In this document: piece by piece, positions 28,628-40,139 of the stretch
How positions within the stretch are numbered: position 1 is the first letter of the stretch
How the letters are laid out: each line of letters begins with the position of its first letter
DNA from: Centropus unirufus
Lineage: Eukaryota > Chordata > Aves > Cuculiformes > Centropidae
Assembly (NCBI GenBank): GCA_013397695.1
Contig: VYZI01000085.1
Coordinates: forward strand, 1,933,042 to 1,997,041
DNA length: 64,000 bases
Direction of reading: 5' to 3'
Position numbers and translations under genes: made by a program
The notes under the pieces: model-generated
Databases searched by the model: none
What the model saw: only the letters and a program-made list of their open reading frames with translations
Told to the model about the DNA's origin: nothing

Positions 28628-30001
28628 CTGTAAGATACACATTAACATGGGACATTGGCGGCAGGAGGGAATATCGTATTTATTAATTTATGACTTATCA
28701 TGGAGTATCTCCAGAGGAACTTCTATTACAAAAATATCATCTGTACTTCATTTAAATTTACATCAGTAGATGCATTTTAAAGCCACATTAGAAATCAAAC
28801 TCATTTTAATCTTTAGAAATGCCTGCAGTCTCCAGCAATAAAGCCATTTTAATTGCCCAACTACTACATCCTAATGAAGTACAGCTCATCAAAATACCAA
28901 TGCTTAACTCTGAAAGCTCGGGTGAATTTGGCAGCAAGCCCTTTTGTTTTATGAAACACCAGCAAAACAAAACTGCGAACTGGAATATACTACAAAGGGA
29001 GATTCTCCTTTATACTTGGCAACGTTAATCAACAGAAATCTCCTGGAGTTCACGCTGTTTTACGACCCCTAACTCTGACTTTGTTCTCGGATTTGCTGCA
29101 AACGTGCAACAGTTTTATTCATTTGCCTGTTCCTGTACTGCAAAAGTTCTAGGCAGCTGCTCTGCAGAAGAAATTCTCTTAGATCTGATAAGATTATTCA
29201 AGGATGATGAAGGACAAAGGAGAACGAATGCTAATGACTATCCCCAGACTTTGCAATCTTACAATATTCACTATAAAATATTGTTACATTTCACAGTTCA
29301 GAAACCTGAGGCACGGGAGCAAAGACAACAGTTGAGTCAGTAGCCTGATCAGCTACTTTTACCTAAAAACTCCTAGTCAAAAATCAGAACTCATGGCATC
29401 TCTGAGTCGTGACATGGAGTGCAGGATTGAGAACCAGGTTAATTTTATCACCAGTACCAGTAGAGCACCATGACTGTACCAGTACCAAGCTCATCCAACC
29501 CGAGCAGCCTCGCAGAGAGCCTGGGTTTCTTTGCCACGCTGTGGCAAGAGAAGAGCACTGTGGGACACATCTACCCCTGAGGAGCAACCTAAGGAATCCT
29601 TGCCCTATCCTTCATCATGTGTGGAGAGTGGAAGTTCCTAAGGTTTTGGAGTCTCCTGCCAGTTCAACTTCTCAGAGTTGCACATGCTGACCTGGGCCAG
29701 AACAACCTTCTTGATCTCCTCTTTCTCCATCACCTGCAGACTGCAAGCAGGTCACCTTCTCCTGAGGCTCCACCTCTTATCCAAAACCACCCTTCCTTTC
29801 TCACACGTCACAAATACACCAGTGAGTTCAAGGACAATGCACGGCATATTACCGGGCTGTAACAGGAGGGATATTATCCTCTCATTTCTATCCAGCCTTT
29901 CCATTATTTTATTACTAAGCAATTCAGGGTTGCTGGGAACATTTTCTGAGTACCACTGCTACACTAAGAGTAAAAATTATTAACAGTAAAGGATCCATTA
30001 C
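28628..30001 (-). other. PEPD intron 8
   Basis: A 1.4 kb intron from donor GTAATG to acceptor TTACAG. The eight bases AGGTAATG occur at both splice junctions. I see no repeats or other genes inside. Confidence 0.85.
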
Positions 30002-30077
30002 CTCTTTATGAGCTTCACTGGAGATTTTATTGGTGTAGCGCAGAACTTCCAACTCCATGTCTGTCTTAATCACGCGA
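30002..30077 (-). CDS. PEPD: PEPD coding exon 8 (end of codon 183, residues 184-208)
   Basis: The 76-base exon has acceptor TTTTTTTTAAG and donor GTAATG. After completing Cys183 it reads RVIKTDMELEVLRYTN and then KISSEAHKE. The human segment differs at two positions (F for I186, R for K207). This is the linker and first helix of the C-terminal pita-bread catalytic domain. Arg184, which as I recall is altered in some cases of human prolidase deficiency, is conserved. The donor GTAATG is weaker than the others in this gene. Confidence 0.96.
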
Positions 30078-30565
30078 CTTAAAAAAAAGTAGAACAGAGA
30101 TCAGGTTAGGTTGCAACTTCACAGCTTAAGAATATGAAAAACCTAAAAATAATATGCATCAGCCAGGGTAAAATTAGATCCGAGTGCACCTTGAGAGGGA
30201 AGAGCTGTTACAGTATTCATGACGGCAAAGTTTGGCTGGCACTGATTCATTGCTAGAAAAACATTCTGACACAGGGAAGTCGCAAGCATTTCCAATACCA
30301 GCCTGCATCACTGCAACAGTAACAAACGAGTGGCCCAAACAACACTGTTTTCAACTCATTTTGCAAGGCAATAGGAGTAAAAGCAATGCAGTTCTGCATT
30401 TCTCATGGCTCTAACATCACTTCCCACAGAACACATCTACAAGCACACTTGATTTGCTTTTTAAATACAATTTAAAGCTAGTTTGCATAATGAAATTCCC
30501 AGAGCTCCAGAATCTCTGTTCAACATTATCCCAGCTCCCACAAATCTGCAATACGTCAAAAGGCA

Positions 30566-30584
30566 GGGGGGGGGAGAGGGGGGG
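30566..30584 (+). repeat. G-rich tract
   Basis: Nine G, then AGA, then seven G on the plus strand. The PEPD pre-mRNA would carry the C-rich complement about 490 bases before exon 8. It could form a G-quadruplex in DNA by splitting the two runs, which is speculative. Confidence 0.6.
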
Positions 30585-32404
30585 CTGTGTGTGAAGAAAT
30601 GCTATTTCTGTTTGCTATTAAAAACCCCAAAACACAAAGTTCAGAAACCACAGCAGCAGTAATTGCAGCCACGATGCCCCTTATCTTTCCCCAAAGTTAA
30701 AAAACAAACCCTAAAACCCCCATCCTGCTCTTCATGCCTTATGAGATACTGAGTTTGTGTCTATTTATGAGCTTCGATGCTCTGTTCTGAAGTCACCTCA
30801 AAAACTTACCCTCAAACTCTTATCTACACTGCTTCCTCCCATGTTTTTGAAATAAAAGCAGTTGTTTACCATGCCATGAACAGGGAAGCAGAGATAGTTC
30901 CACACTGTCTATTAAAAATCACCTGCCCTTTCCACTGCTAGACATGCTGATTTCCTAACAATCCTCACACCTATCTCAAAGGCAGCTGTCAAGCACATAT
31001 TTACTGTTTACAAAGAACAAAACCATTTCTACTGAATTGCATGAAAGTATTTAAATTGCATTTTCCAGCTCCGTTGCAGAGCTCGCAGCAGTTTCAAGGA
31101 ACCATAACTGCTGTATTTTGTAACTGCCACCAAAACACCGCTTTTTTATTAGAACATGCTCCCGCTCAGACCATTGTAGAAAACTATTTACTGTATTTCT
31201 GCTCCTGTAGTTTGTTTTAATGAGTCCAGGAACAGGTTTCCCAGCCATCAGTGCCTCTGATGTGTGATAAGAGCATTTCCCACAGACAGCGATCGCATCG
31301 CTATGCGGCACAACCACTCCCTTCAAACACAACTTCTCTGGCAAGAGTCAAGGTACCTTTGTGAAAATGTTGGGATCAATCAGACCTCCCTCACAAACAG
31401 AAACGCAGCAGAGGGGAGTGCATTGACATTCCAATTCGATTGGAATATGACACAAAATAATCATTGCATGCATCGAGAATGAGAAGCACAAGGTTTCAAA
31501 ACCCACACTGAGGTGAAACACATTACACGGAGATGGCATAATCTGCTCACCAGGGGTGGGGAAACAAACTTCTGCCTTGCAGCCAAGACAGAAAGAACAG
31601 CCCCTCAAATATATTCACCTTGTAATAAAATGAGGTAGCAGAGGCTTATAGATTTTTTTTTCTCTAATCCTGTTCTTCAGAAGACTGCATGTTCTAGCAG
31701 GATAATTTAATACTTGTTTGATGTGTTTTTATATTACTTTCAATATACAGTACATATCCCTGATGTGAAGCGCCTGAAAAATAGGTTGTCTCATAATTTA
31801 GTTGTCTAATCTCTTCATTGGGATCTGGTAGTAATACAAGTTAGGAACTGCTCACTGGCAAGTGCAAACAGTATTCAAACCTATTTCACTGGGCTGGGTC
31901 ATAAGGCTTCGGGGTCAAGGTAGTTATTTGAGATCATAACATCTCTCAGGTGTCTCTTGGTGTGTAGAAACTCACGCTCAGCCTCAGACACATTTGATGG
32001 AACACATCACCTTCATTTACACAAGGTCAAGCAGTGAAACATTTGACAGAAGATGTTCAGTCACTCCGAGACCAACAAAATCCACACCCAGCCACCAGTG
32101 GGGGCGAGAGGGAGGACGTACGACTGTGCAGGGAAAACCTCCAGCTTCACCATCCTCTAGATACTGCCAGGAAAGTGTCATTCGGCTCCTACACTGTCTG
32201 CAGTGGTACTTGGTGATGGAGCTCCCACCAGCACTTCTGGGTACCCAAACGGCATGCATTTCACCACCTCGTTGCAGTTTTCATGGCAAGTCTCCCACGC
32301 CAGGTTTAAAGTGTTCTAATCCAGCGCTGGGGTCAGCACCAGACAGCAACCCTGGGGGGGATGAGTGCTCCACAGGTTTCGTGATGTGGCCTTTCAATAT
32401 TTAA

Positions 32405-32724
32405 GGAGGTCTTACAAGGAAGATGAGGAAAAATATTTTTAGCAGGCTGGGAGCAACAGGACAAGGGGTAATGGTTTTAAATTAAAAGAGAAGTCTAGAC
32501 TACATCTTGGGGGAAGAAATATGTTATGCTGAGGGTGGTGAAACACTGGCCCAGGTTTGCCAGAGAGGTGGTAGATCACCCATCCCTGGAAACATCCAAG
32601 GCCAGGTTGGACAGGGTTCTCAGCAACCTGGTCTGGTTGAAGCTGTCCCTCCCCACTGCAGGGGACTCGGACTGGAGGCACTTCATAGTCTTTTCCAACC
32701 CGAACCATTCTAAGATTCTATGCT
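32405..32724 (+). mobile_element. CR1 retroposon, 3' part
   Basis: It shows 'acaaggggtaatggtttta', 'gccaggttggacagggttc', 'ctggtctggttgaagctg' and a tail 'ccattctaagattctatg'. It shares the 'tctggttgaagctgtccct' block with the copy at 20715-21006, so the two appear to be one subfamily. It is antisense to PEPD. Confidence 0.9.
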
Positions 32725-34254
32725 TTCCCCCTACTTCCAGGATAAGGCTAGGCAAGTCCCACCTTTGTTTAAGAATACGAACTTCAAAATTCTATTAAAC
32801 CAGCCCTTGCAGCAGCTGCACGCTCTGCACACATTTGTTAATATTTTAATGGGAACAATTCATTTCCAGGCTCCAGCTAATGCAATTACAGAAATGTACC
32901 GATTCAGCATGTAACCCTGTTCTCAGATTAACAGCTGAGACACTCAATGCAATCAAGTTAAAATAGAAGCACAAGTCTCCTACTGTCAGGATTGATCTAT
33001 AACACTTCAAGTCTCTCTTTTTTTTGTTACTATTGTAAAAACATTTCTTTGTCCTCACTCTCCTCTTTTCCATACACTCGGAGCTTTTGTTTGCACTTGC
33101 CTTATGAGCAGGTGATCTCCTCATGCATGTCAGCCACCCAACAGGAGAAGCTTTAATACAAACAAGTATCCTTTCAGTCCTGAAATTAAGTTTGAGCATT
33201 TTAAGTGGCTGGATATCAAATTTCACGCACAACCTATTTTCCATTAATCAAGTGGTCGAGAGCACACAGCAATGGAGGCAATTATGAGGCTGAAACTTGC
33301 ATAACTCATCATTTTCCTAAACCAGAGCCTTCCTCAATGTTCCCACAAAAGTTTGCTTCTCTGTGTGCATTCACCATTCTGATCAAGCTGCCCGAAGCAT
33401 TTGTTCCCAGGTATCAGCTCAGGGATTCTCAGCTGTCTCGTTTTGTTAGGTTTCATACATGTGTGCAAGCCCAACAGCTGCTTTCTGTGGTGTGTATGGA
33501 AGGCATTGGGGTACATCCACTCCTTGTCCTGCTGGAATCACATTTACAGACCACCTAGGAAGAATACATGCAGCCCACAAAGCCTCTGCAGTCCTGCCTT
33601 GTCTTTACCCTTTTTCATCCCTGCTGTTACCTTTCCACATTTTATTTATCAATATTGCACAATTATTATCAATAGTGCACATATTTAGAGGAAAAGCACT
33701 ACGATACAATTGGGAAACTGCTGCACGAACAACAAATATAGGGGTTCACGTTGAAACAGTTCAGAGAGACGTTAAAGAGGTTTGCACCACAAATATTAAA
33801 CCATCTGAAAACACAAAAAGCATAGGCCCAACTTTAAGACATAGAGATCACTCTCCCTGAAGAAATAATTAGAGGTTTCCATCAAAGTAATGCAAAATAC
33901 AATATATGGAATCCTCCACATAGAAGCATAAAATCCCATTTTCACTGAGGTTACAGAAAAACACAGGATGTATAGGCACAAAATGAACTTTACTTCGCTA
34001 GAAGTTTACCTTCTAGCAGCACCATGATTATGGTAGAGAGATATTGGTAAAAGGTAACAAAAGGGCATTTTGCTAAAGACAGTGTAGAAAAAATTCTTCT
34101 GGTTACTAGGGAGATAATTTGGAGTTTGCCTTTTGCCAGCTGGTATTTTCTTTTGAAAATCAATACTTAGCGTATAAACTCAGGGCCAAATTTGAAATGG
34201 GAGCCCTGAAATTTAAAATTAGGTGTTTAAATGTGTTGGAAGGCACACTCAATT

Positions 34255-34270
34255 AAAAAAAAAAAAAAAA
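34255..34270. repeat. Poly-A run (16 bases)
   Basis: A homopolymer of 16 A on the plus strand in intron 7. No retroposon body is evident upstream of it. Confidence 0.8.
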
Positions 34271-36627
34271 GATACTGCTAAACCCTCTTCAAGCTGCCGA
34301 ATCCAGTGTAAGGTCAAACACTTTCACGTTTTATCCTTAAGTTTCATAGCAAGCCAAAAAAATCTTGAGATCTTGAAAAAGGACAAGTAAGCAAGGGAGG
34401 TAACAGCTCCGTAACCACAACTCTTTGCCCCTTGTCAGCATTGAGCCACTTCTCTGTTTTATTAGAAGCCTGTATAATACTCAAGTTGTCGTCTGCAGCT
34501 CACGGTTCTCCCCGGCTGCTTCAGAAAGCTCAGCCCTTTCGCCTCTCGCTGGCAGATTTGACAGCACGGGGGAGATCAGAGTTTTTCTGACAAGTGCTGT
34601 GTAAAACAGAGCAGTTTGGAGCTCGCTGGATTCACAATGCCATGCATCCATGCAAGGGCACGATTCAAATGTAGCCATTTCCTACCCTAGAATAGAAACC
34701 CCCAAACATTCGTCTTCCTAAAAAAAATATATTCTTAATTCTGAAAATGTTATTGCTTTGCAAAGAAAGTTTCTTGGGCAATAACTTGACATTCCAAGGA
34801 AATTTCTACTTTAGGAAGTTATAACACACAGAGCCTGTCATTCATGTATTGATTTCTCCAGACACTTAAATCATGGCAACGGTCTTTAATATACTTCTGA
34901 CTTGAAATGAAAGCCACCAAACTCAATAAAACCTTCTAAAACACTTTTGAATGCAAATTGAACTTAGAATTCCCCTTTCCTGAAAGCCTGGCGGAGGGAA
35001 GGTGCATACCAAGTTTCTCTCCCCTGGGAGATCACAGGGAGGACACTATCAGGATTCCGGGCTGGCACTCTCAATCCACAGAACAGATTCTCTCTGCACC
35101 AGATGAACAGCCCCACGGGCTGCATTTCTGCTGCCTCAACACTTCATCCAACCTCAGCATACAGACCTCATGTTCGTCCATCTCTGAACTTCCTGAAGAT
35201 TTAGCCTCCCTTTAACCCAAACCACAGAGGAGAGAAGCCTATCAGGTGACACCTTGGTAAGGCGGATGGAAGCAGAATGAAAGCTAACGTGGAACAAGCC
35301 TGTAGCTCTAAACCAAATCCTCCTGCAGCTGAAGTCGTCACTGCTGTCCGCAGTGCTTCTGTGTAGAGGAAAGCTTGGAAGTTAGACCAGGCCTCCCTCT
35401 TCCATTGGGAAATCATTTCTAAAAGATTATTCCTTTGCTTTGGAAGAGGAAGGGTCCAGATTCTGGGAGGGCAGAATAGACAAGATTAAAAACTGGTACA
35501 CGGAGCTTTCTGTGTTAGAAAGCTCTCACACTGCCCTTTAACTCACCAGCAGGATCTGCACCCACTGAGCTCCACTACTACACATGTCCAGGGCCCTCCC
35601 CGACTGGGATGCAACAACCCCTAAGCAAACTTGCCCCATTTCTCACAAACACTTTTTTTACATCATACCAAGCAACAAAATATGGCTGCACTAGCACAAG
35701 TGGGACCTATTAACAATTTTCTATGTTCTGAAATCACAGAGATGGTCAAAAACCACCTCCACGGCTTTGAAACTGGCAATCAGTTGTAGGTGAAGACAGC
35801 AGAATGTTCTCAGCATATGTGCTAATAGTAGAAATTAAACAGAACAATATGTAGTAGCATCCAATACACTAAGGTCCAACAGTGGCAGTCAGAGTTCACT
35901 TCACTGTTTGAATTTGAAGATTTTGAGCTTACCGGTCTTAAGTAAGGATTTGCTTCCCGATTTCTAGATTAATACACTCAAAAAGCTTAGATAAAAGCCT
36001 AATTTATTAACAAAAATCCACTATGTTCTTTTGTCAATTAATTTACTAAATGGAAGACCAGAAAGGCATAGTCATGGGGCAAACCTGAGGCCAAAGGCAA
36101 ATGCTGACCAGTGAGGAAAGCCAGTAAAATGCAGCGGCTTTTTAAGGTACGAATACACTTGGTCACTCCAATTTTTCTGTTCTAGATAGGATACAGCAGA
36201 ATTCCCCTAGAATCACAAGCTATAGTGACATGAATAATAATTAAGCAAAATTAATGCTGTTAAAAAAATCCTAGAGAATAATATCTTATTAAATATCACC
36301 TGTTCAGACAGTCTTCTTTTCAATTTTCACTGCTAGAATATGAATTATCCTCAGTTCTTTTCCTATTCATAAAGTTTACACAAATGTGACTCAACTCCTA
36401 ACCCATTCTATAACAATGTCTATCTTGACACAATGCTTAAGAACCGTCACATAAATTCTTCACTTTTTTCAATGCTGTCACCTAACCTTGTTTTGATTCT
36501 TTTATATTGTTTCTATAACTTCAGGTTATATTCCACAATGTGAAACCAGCTTAAAATTAAGGCTCAGCTAATAAAGTAGGAAGCTCCTGCTGACGAAGTT
36601 CTCTGAGGCAATGGTATGGATCATAGA

Positions 36628-36690
36628 ATAATAGAATGGTTTGGGTTGGAAGGGACCTTAAACACCATCCAGTTCCAAACCCTTGCCAAT
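36628..36690 (-). mobile_element. CR1 3'-end fragment just downstream of exon 7
   Basis: On the plus strand, 'catagaataatagaatgg' and 'tttgggttggaagggacc' are the reverse complement of the CR1 3' end with its tandem octamer tail. The element therefore points the same way as PEPD. It starts 29 bases inside intron 7 from the donor. Only about 60 bases remain. Confidence 0.85.
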
Positions 36691-36718
36691 ATAGAAAGAA
36701 AGATTTTACTCTACTCAC

Positions 36719-36763
36719 CATTCTGCAATTTCAGGATGAAGGATTTTGTTGTTCACATTAAAT
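36719..36763 (-). CDS. PEPD: PEPD coding exon 7 (end of codon 168, residues 169-182, two bases of codon 183)
   Basis: The 45-base exon has acceptor TTTTTGTAG and donor GTGAGT. It reads FNVNNKILHPEIAE, against FEVNNTILHPEIVE in human, and the final TG joins the T of exon 8 to give Cys183. NNxILHPEI is a strongly conserved prolidase segment near the end of the N-terminal domain. A CR1 fragment begins only 29 bases past the donor. Confidence 0.95.
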
Positions 36764-36937
36764 CTACAAAAATAAAAAAATATAAATATTAAAAGCTAGT
36801 CAGCACACAGCAGCAGAGACAACATATTTACTTTTATTTTTGTCTTAACTTTTGTCTTCTCTGAGGATGTGAAAGCTTCTGAAAGCAAATATTGTATTGC
36901 AATTCAGAACAGAACTGCCCAGATCCCAGGGAGGGGA

Positions 36938-36950
36938 ACACACACACACT
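36938..36950. repeat. Short CA microsatellite
   Basis: About six CA units in intron 6. Confidence 0.6.
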
Positions 36951-37108
36951 CAGCTGTGCAAGCAGCCAACTTGGAAATCCATGAGGCTAAACCAGACACA
37001 TCATTCCAACCATGTGCACAAACCAGAGCCACGGCGTGGTCCAGACGTGTTTACTGAACTTCTTTTGACAAAGGCAAAAGGTGAAGTTATCAATTCATTG
37101 CTCCAAGT

Positions 37109-37165
37109 GCAGGTTGGACCAGGCTGACACCCAGAGGTCCCTTCCAAATTGTGCTGTGATTTTAA
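37109..37165 (+). mobile_element. CR1 3'-end remnant
   Basis: The bases 'caggttggaccaggctgac' followed by 'cagaggtcccttccaa' and 'ctgtgatttt' fit the last 55 or so bases of a CR1 element. Old and short, in intron 6. Confidence 0.65.
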
Positions 37166-39867
37166 CCTTGCCCCTCAAACACCCTGCAGTGAAATGAAAC
37201 ACAATTATTGCTAATTTTATCCTTTGTTTTGCGTCTCCTGAGTTTTCTGCGCCCAGGATGGGAGGTGATAAAGAAGCTTCCTTGGAGCACTGCTAGGACA
37301 CCACCTTCTCTATGGCTTTTCCAGTCTACAGAAGAGGCAAAGCAAAAGCTTCCACCTCACCCTGGCCTCACACACTGCACTATTTTTCTCATTATTTTCT
37401 ACCGCAGCAGTGCTTGGATTCTTGGGACTGCTCTGAGGCTCTCTAAATAACAACATTACAGTGGCCAATAGAGTGAGAAGCTGAGTAATTAAGTGGAACA
37501 CAAATGAATTTTCAAGCATTTTTCAAGGGGTGTTTTGCTTACAATTCAAATGTCTAAGGAGTGTTCTGCATCACAGGTATTTCTGTCTGATTCAGGACTG
37601 CTGCCGCTTCAATTTGGGCATTTAAGAGAATTAAAATGCTCCAAGGCTCCCAACAGAGCTTCAGAAGAAAGTCATAAGGTAACAATTCATTTTCTCACAT
37701 TTTTGAAGGAAAAATTAAATCTACTCCAGGTTATTAATCATTCTTCAGACCCCAGAAGGGAACAACTAAAGCACAAATGCAATTAGAAATATTATTTAGA
37801 AGTCACTTTTAATTGTACCAGGGTCTTCATGCATTCACAGACAGCATAAAAAAAATGTTTCTTTTTTTTTCAAAAACACATTCTCATAAATTTATAAAAT
37901 CCTAGCAAGGTGAAGGTTAATAGCTTTGTGCTCCTACTCCAAGATAGCAAACAACAACTTATCACAACACGCAGCAAAGATGAGCTGTATGGTCTTCAGT
38001 GTTACCGGCACCAATTAGAAACCACTGGAAAAGTGACACAACACAAATCGCCACAAAGAAGGCAATGTCATAAAGTTGGTCACTTGGAAACACGAAAGCC
38101 TCCGACAATCAGAGAAGGGCAGTTTTTCAATTTAACCAACCCCCCCCAACAACTGTTAACAATGTACACCCAATGCAGAAATAATTCTGGAATGGAAGAG
38201 GCAGTAAAACACCAGTTTTTACAGAAGAAAATAGATGAATGACATAGTGAAATCATTCTATAAAAAAATCTAAAGCCCTAAATGTTTGACTGGCAGGAAC
38301 GTGTACCCGTACCAAATGATGCCACCACAGAAAACCAAGATGGGGCAGAATTAAGCTGCAGCTCCAATAAATGACACGAGGCCTTTCAGCCCTTGTCATC
38401 AGGGCGCCAGAGAGAAACCAGACCAACAAAGCCGAGCCCAAGGAGAGCCTGCAGCACTGCAGGGCCCCGACACCAGCCCCATGCAGACAGGACACAGGGA
38501 AACCAGTTACGAAGCAAGGAAAGAAGCTAAAAGGGCAGGGAAGGGCAGATGCAGAAGGAGCTGACTTGGAGTGAGAATTCCCATGGCTTCTCTCAAGAGC
38601 CGGACCCACCTGCTTCAACCACAGGCGCAACTGGCTGAAACCAAGAGCAAATCAAATGAGCCAAAAAGTAAAATTCTGACCCTCATGACAGAAGACCCTG
38701 CCTCATCTGAGCATTAATAAAAAAAAAATGGGGGGAAAGGAGGGGAGCAAGGGGAATTGTCCAACAGGGTAAGCTTCTAGTACCTCAACTATGGCTCTTT
38801 TCAGCTGAGAGCTGTAAATGTCAGCCACAGTCCCTGGGTTCTACCTTTCCTGGCCCTAACGGCTGTTCTTGAACTGTCTTTTTTCTGCCAGCAATGTAAG
38901 TTTTACGTTCTGACTCGGATCAACTACTCTGCGACAGCTCCTTAAAATTCTAGTTGCTGTCAGTTGTGGAAGGTAATTAAACAGAGAACGGCAGCAGGAT
39001 TGAAACAAGAGGGTGCTGGGGGGTAGAGAAGAGACAGGAGGTCATCAGCCTTCATAGAAAGCAGCAGTTTTAGCTCTCACCTGAAAGACAGACTTTCTCA
39101 AACAAGGTCAAGCATAAAAGAAGATCTTAGACACCAGGACACAGCACCAATTCTGGTTTGGAAGAGAATCTGAACTATTGCATACAGCTTTTTCAAGGAA
39201 GCCAGTGATTAAGGATGGAACTGTCTACACTCTGCTTCGCTCGTGGCCATGGGGTCTGTTTAGGAATGCTGAACTTGTAAAGCCGGTGACTCAAATTACA
39301 CTTCCTTTCTAGTTACCAAAAAGGCAGCCAGCAAACCACAACCAAAAAGTTACTGGTTAAATAACAAGCGCAAGGGGAAGAGCTTGTCATCACCAATAAC
39401 AGTACACAAATGCTGTTTAACTCATATAATTTGTGTACAAAGTCCTACATAAAATCACCCTGCATTGTCCTCCCAGGAAAGTTTTGATCCTGTGAGACAA
39501 CAGGAGAATTGCACTTAAAAACCAGGTGCTGCCTGACTGTTAAGAGGATCACGCAGAGTAATCCAACGTACAGAGTCCTGCAATTTGCAAATTGACAATG
39601 CTTTGATGATGAGATACGTGATCTTGAGGAAGAAAACAAATTGCCATTTTGCTACAGTTGCAATCTGTCACATATTAATGCTCCCATTTAATCAACGCAG
39701 AGCTAAGAAATACTGTACTGAAAGGCATGTCCAAATTGATTTCATACACAGTTGTCTTTTAACATGCAAGAATTTCATTAGTTTATAAGAAAAGATAGAA
39801 TTTTACAACTCCTGTATAAATACGGTGTTGTTAACAAGACCTTTCTTTGTCAGTTTAATAAATACAC

Positions 39868-40139
39868 TTTGTGAGTACGACAAGGGGGAATCATTTTAAA
39901 TTGGAACAGGCAAGATTTAGATTGGACATTAAGAAGGAATTCTGCACGATGAGGGTGGGGAGGCACCAGTCCAGGTTTCCCAGAGCAGTGGTGGCTGTCT
40001 CATTCCCTGGAGGTGCTCAAGCCCAGGTTGGATGGGGCTTTGAGCAACCTCTTGGTAGTGGGGCTTGTCCCAGCCCATAGCAGGGGTTGGAACTGGATGG
40101 GTTTTAAGGTACCTTCCAGGCCAAACCATTCTGTGTTTC
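39868..40139 (+). mobile_element. CR1 retroposon 3' fragment
   Basis: It contains 'gattggacattaagaagga', 'ccctggaggtgctcaagcc', 'gtgggg...ggcaccagtccagg' and a tail 'ccaaaccattctgtg'. This is a typical CR1 3' UTR, antisense to PEPD. Confidence 0.9.

Larger units (their letters stand above)
30078..36718 (-). other. PEPD intron 7
   Basis: A 6.6 kb intron (GTGAGT to TTTTTTTTAAG). It contains CR1 pieces at 36628-36690 and 32405-32724, a 16-base poly-A run at 34255-34270 and a G-rich tract at 30566-30584. No exon or RNA gene was recognised in the rest. Confidence 0.85.
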
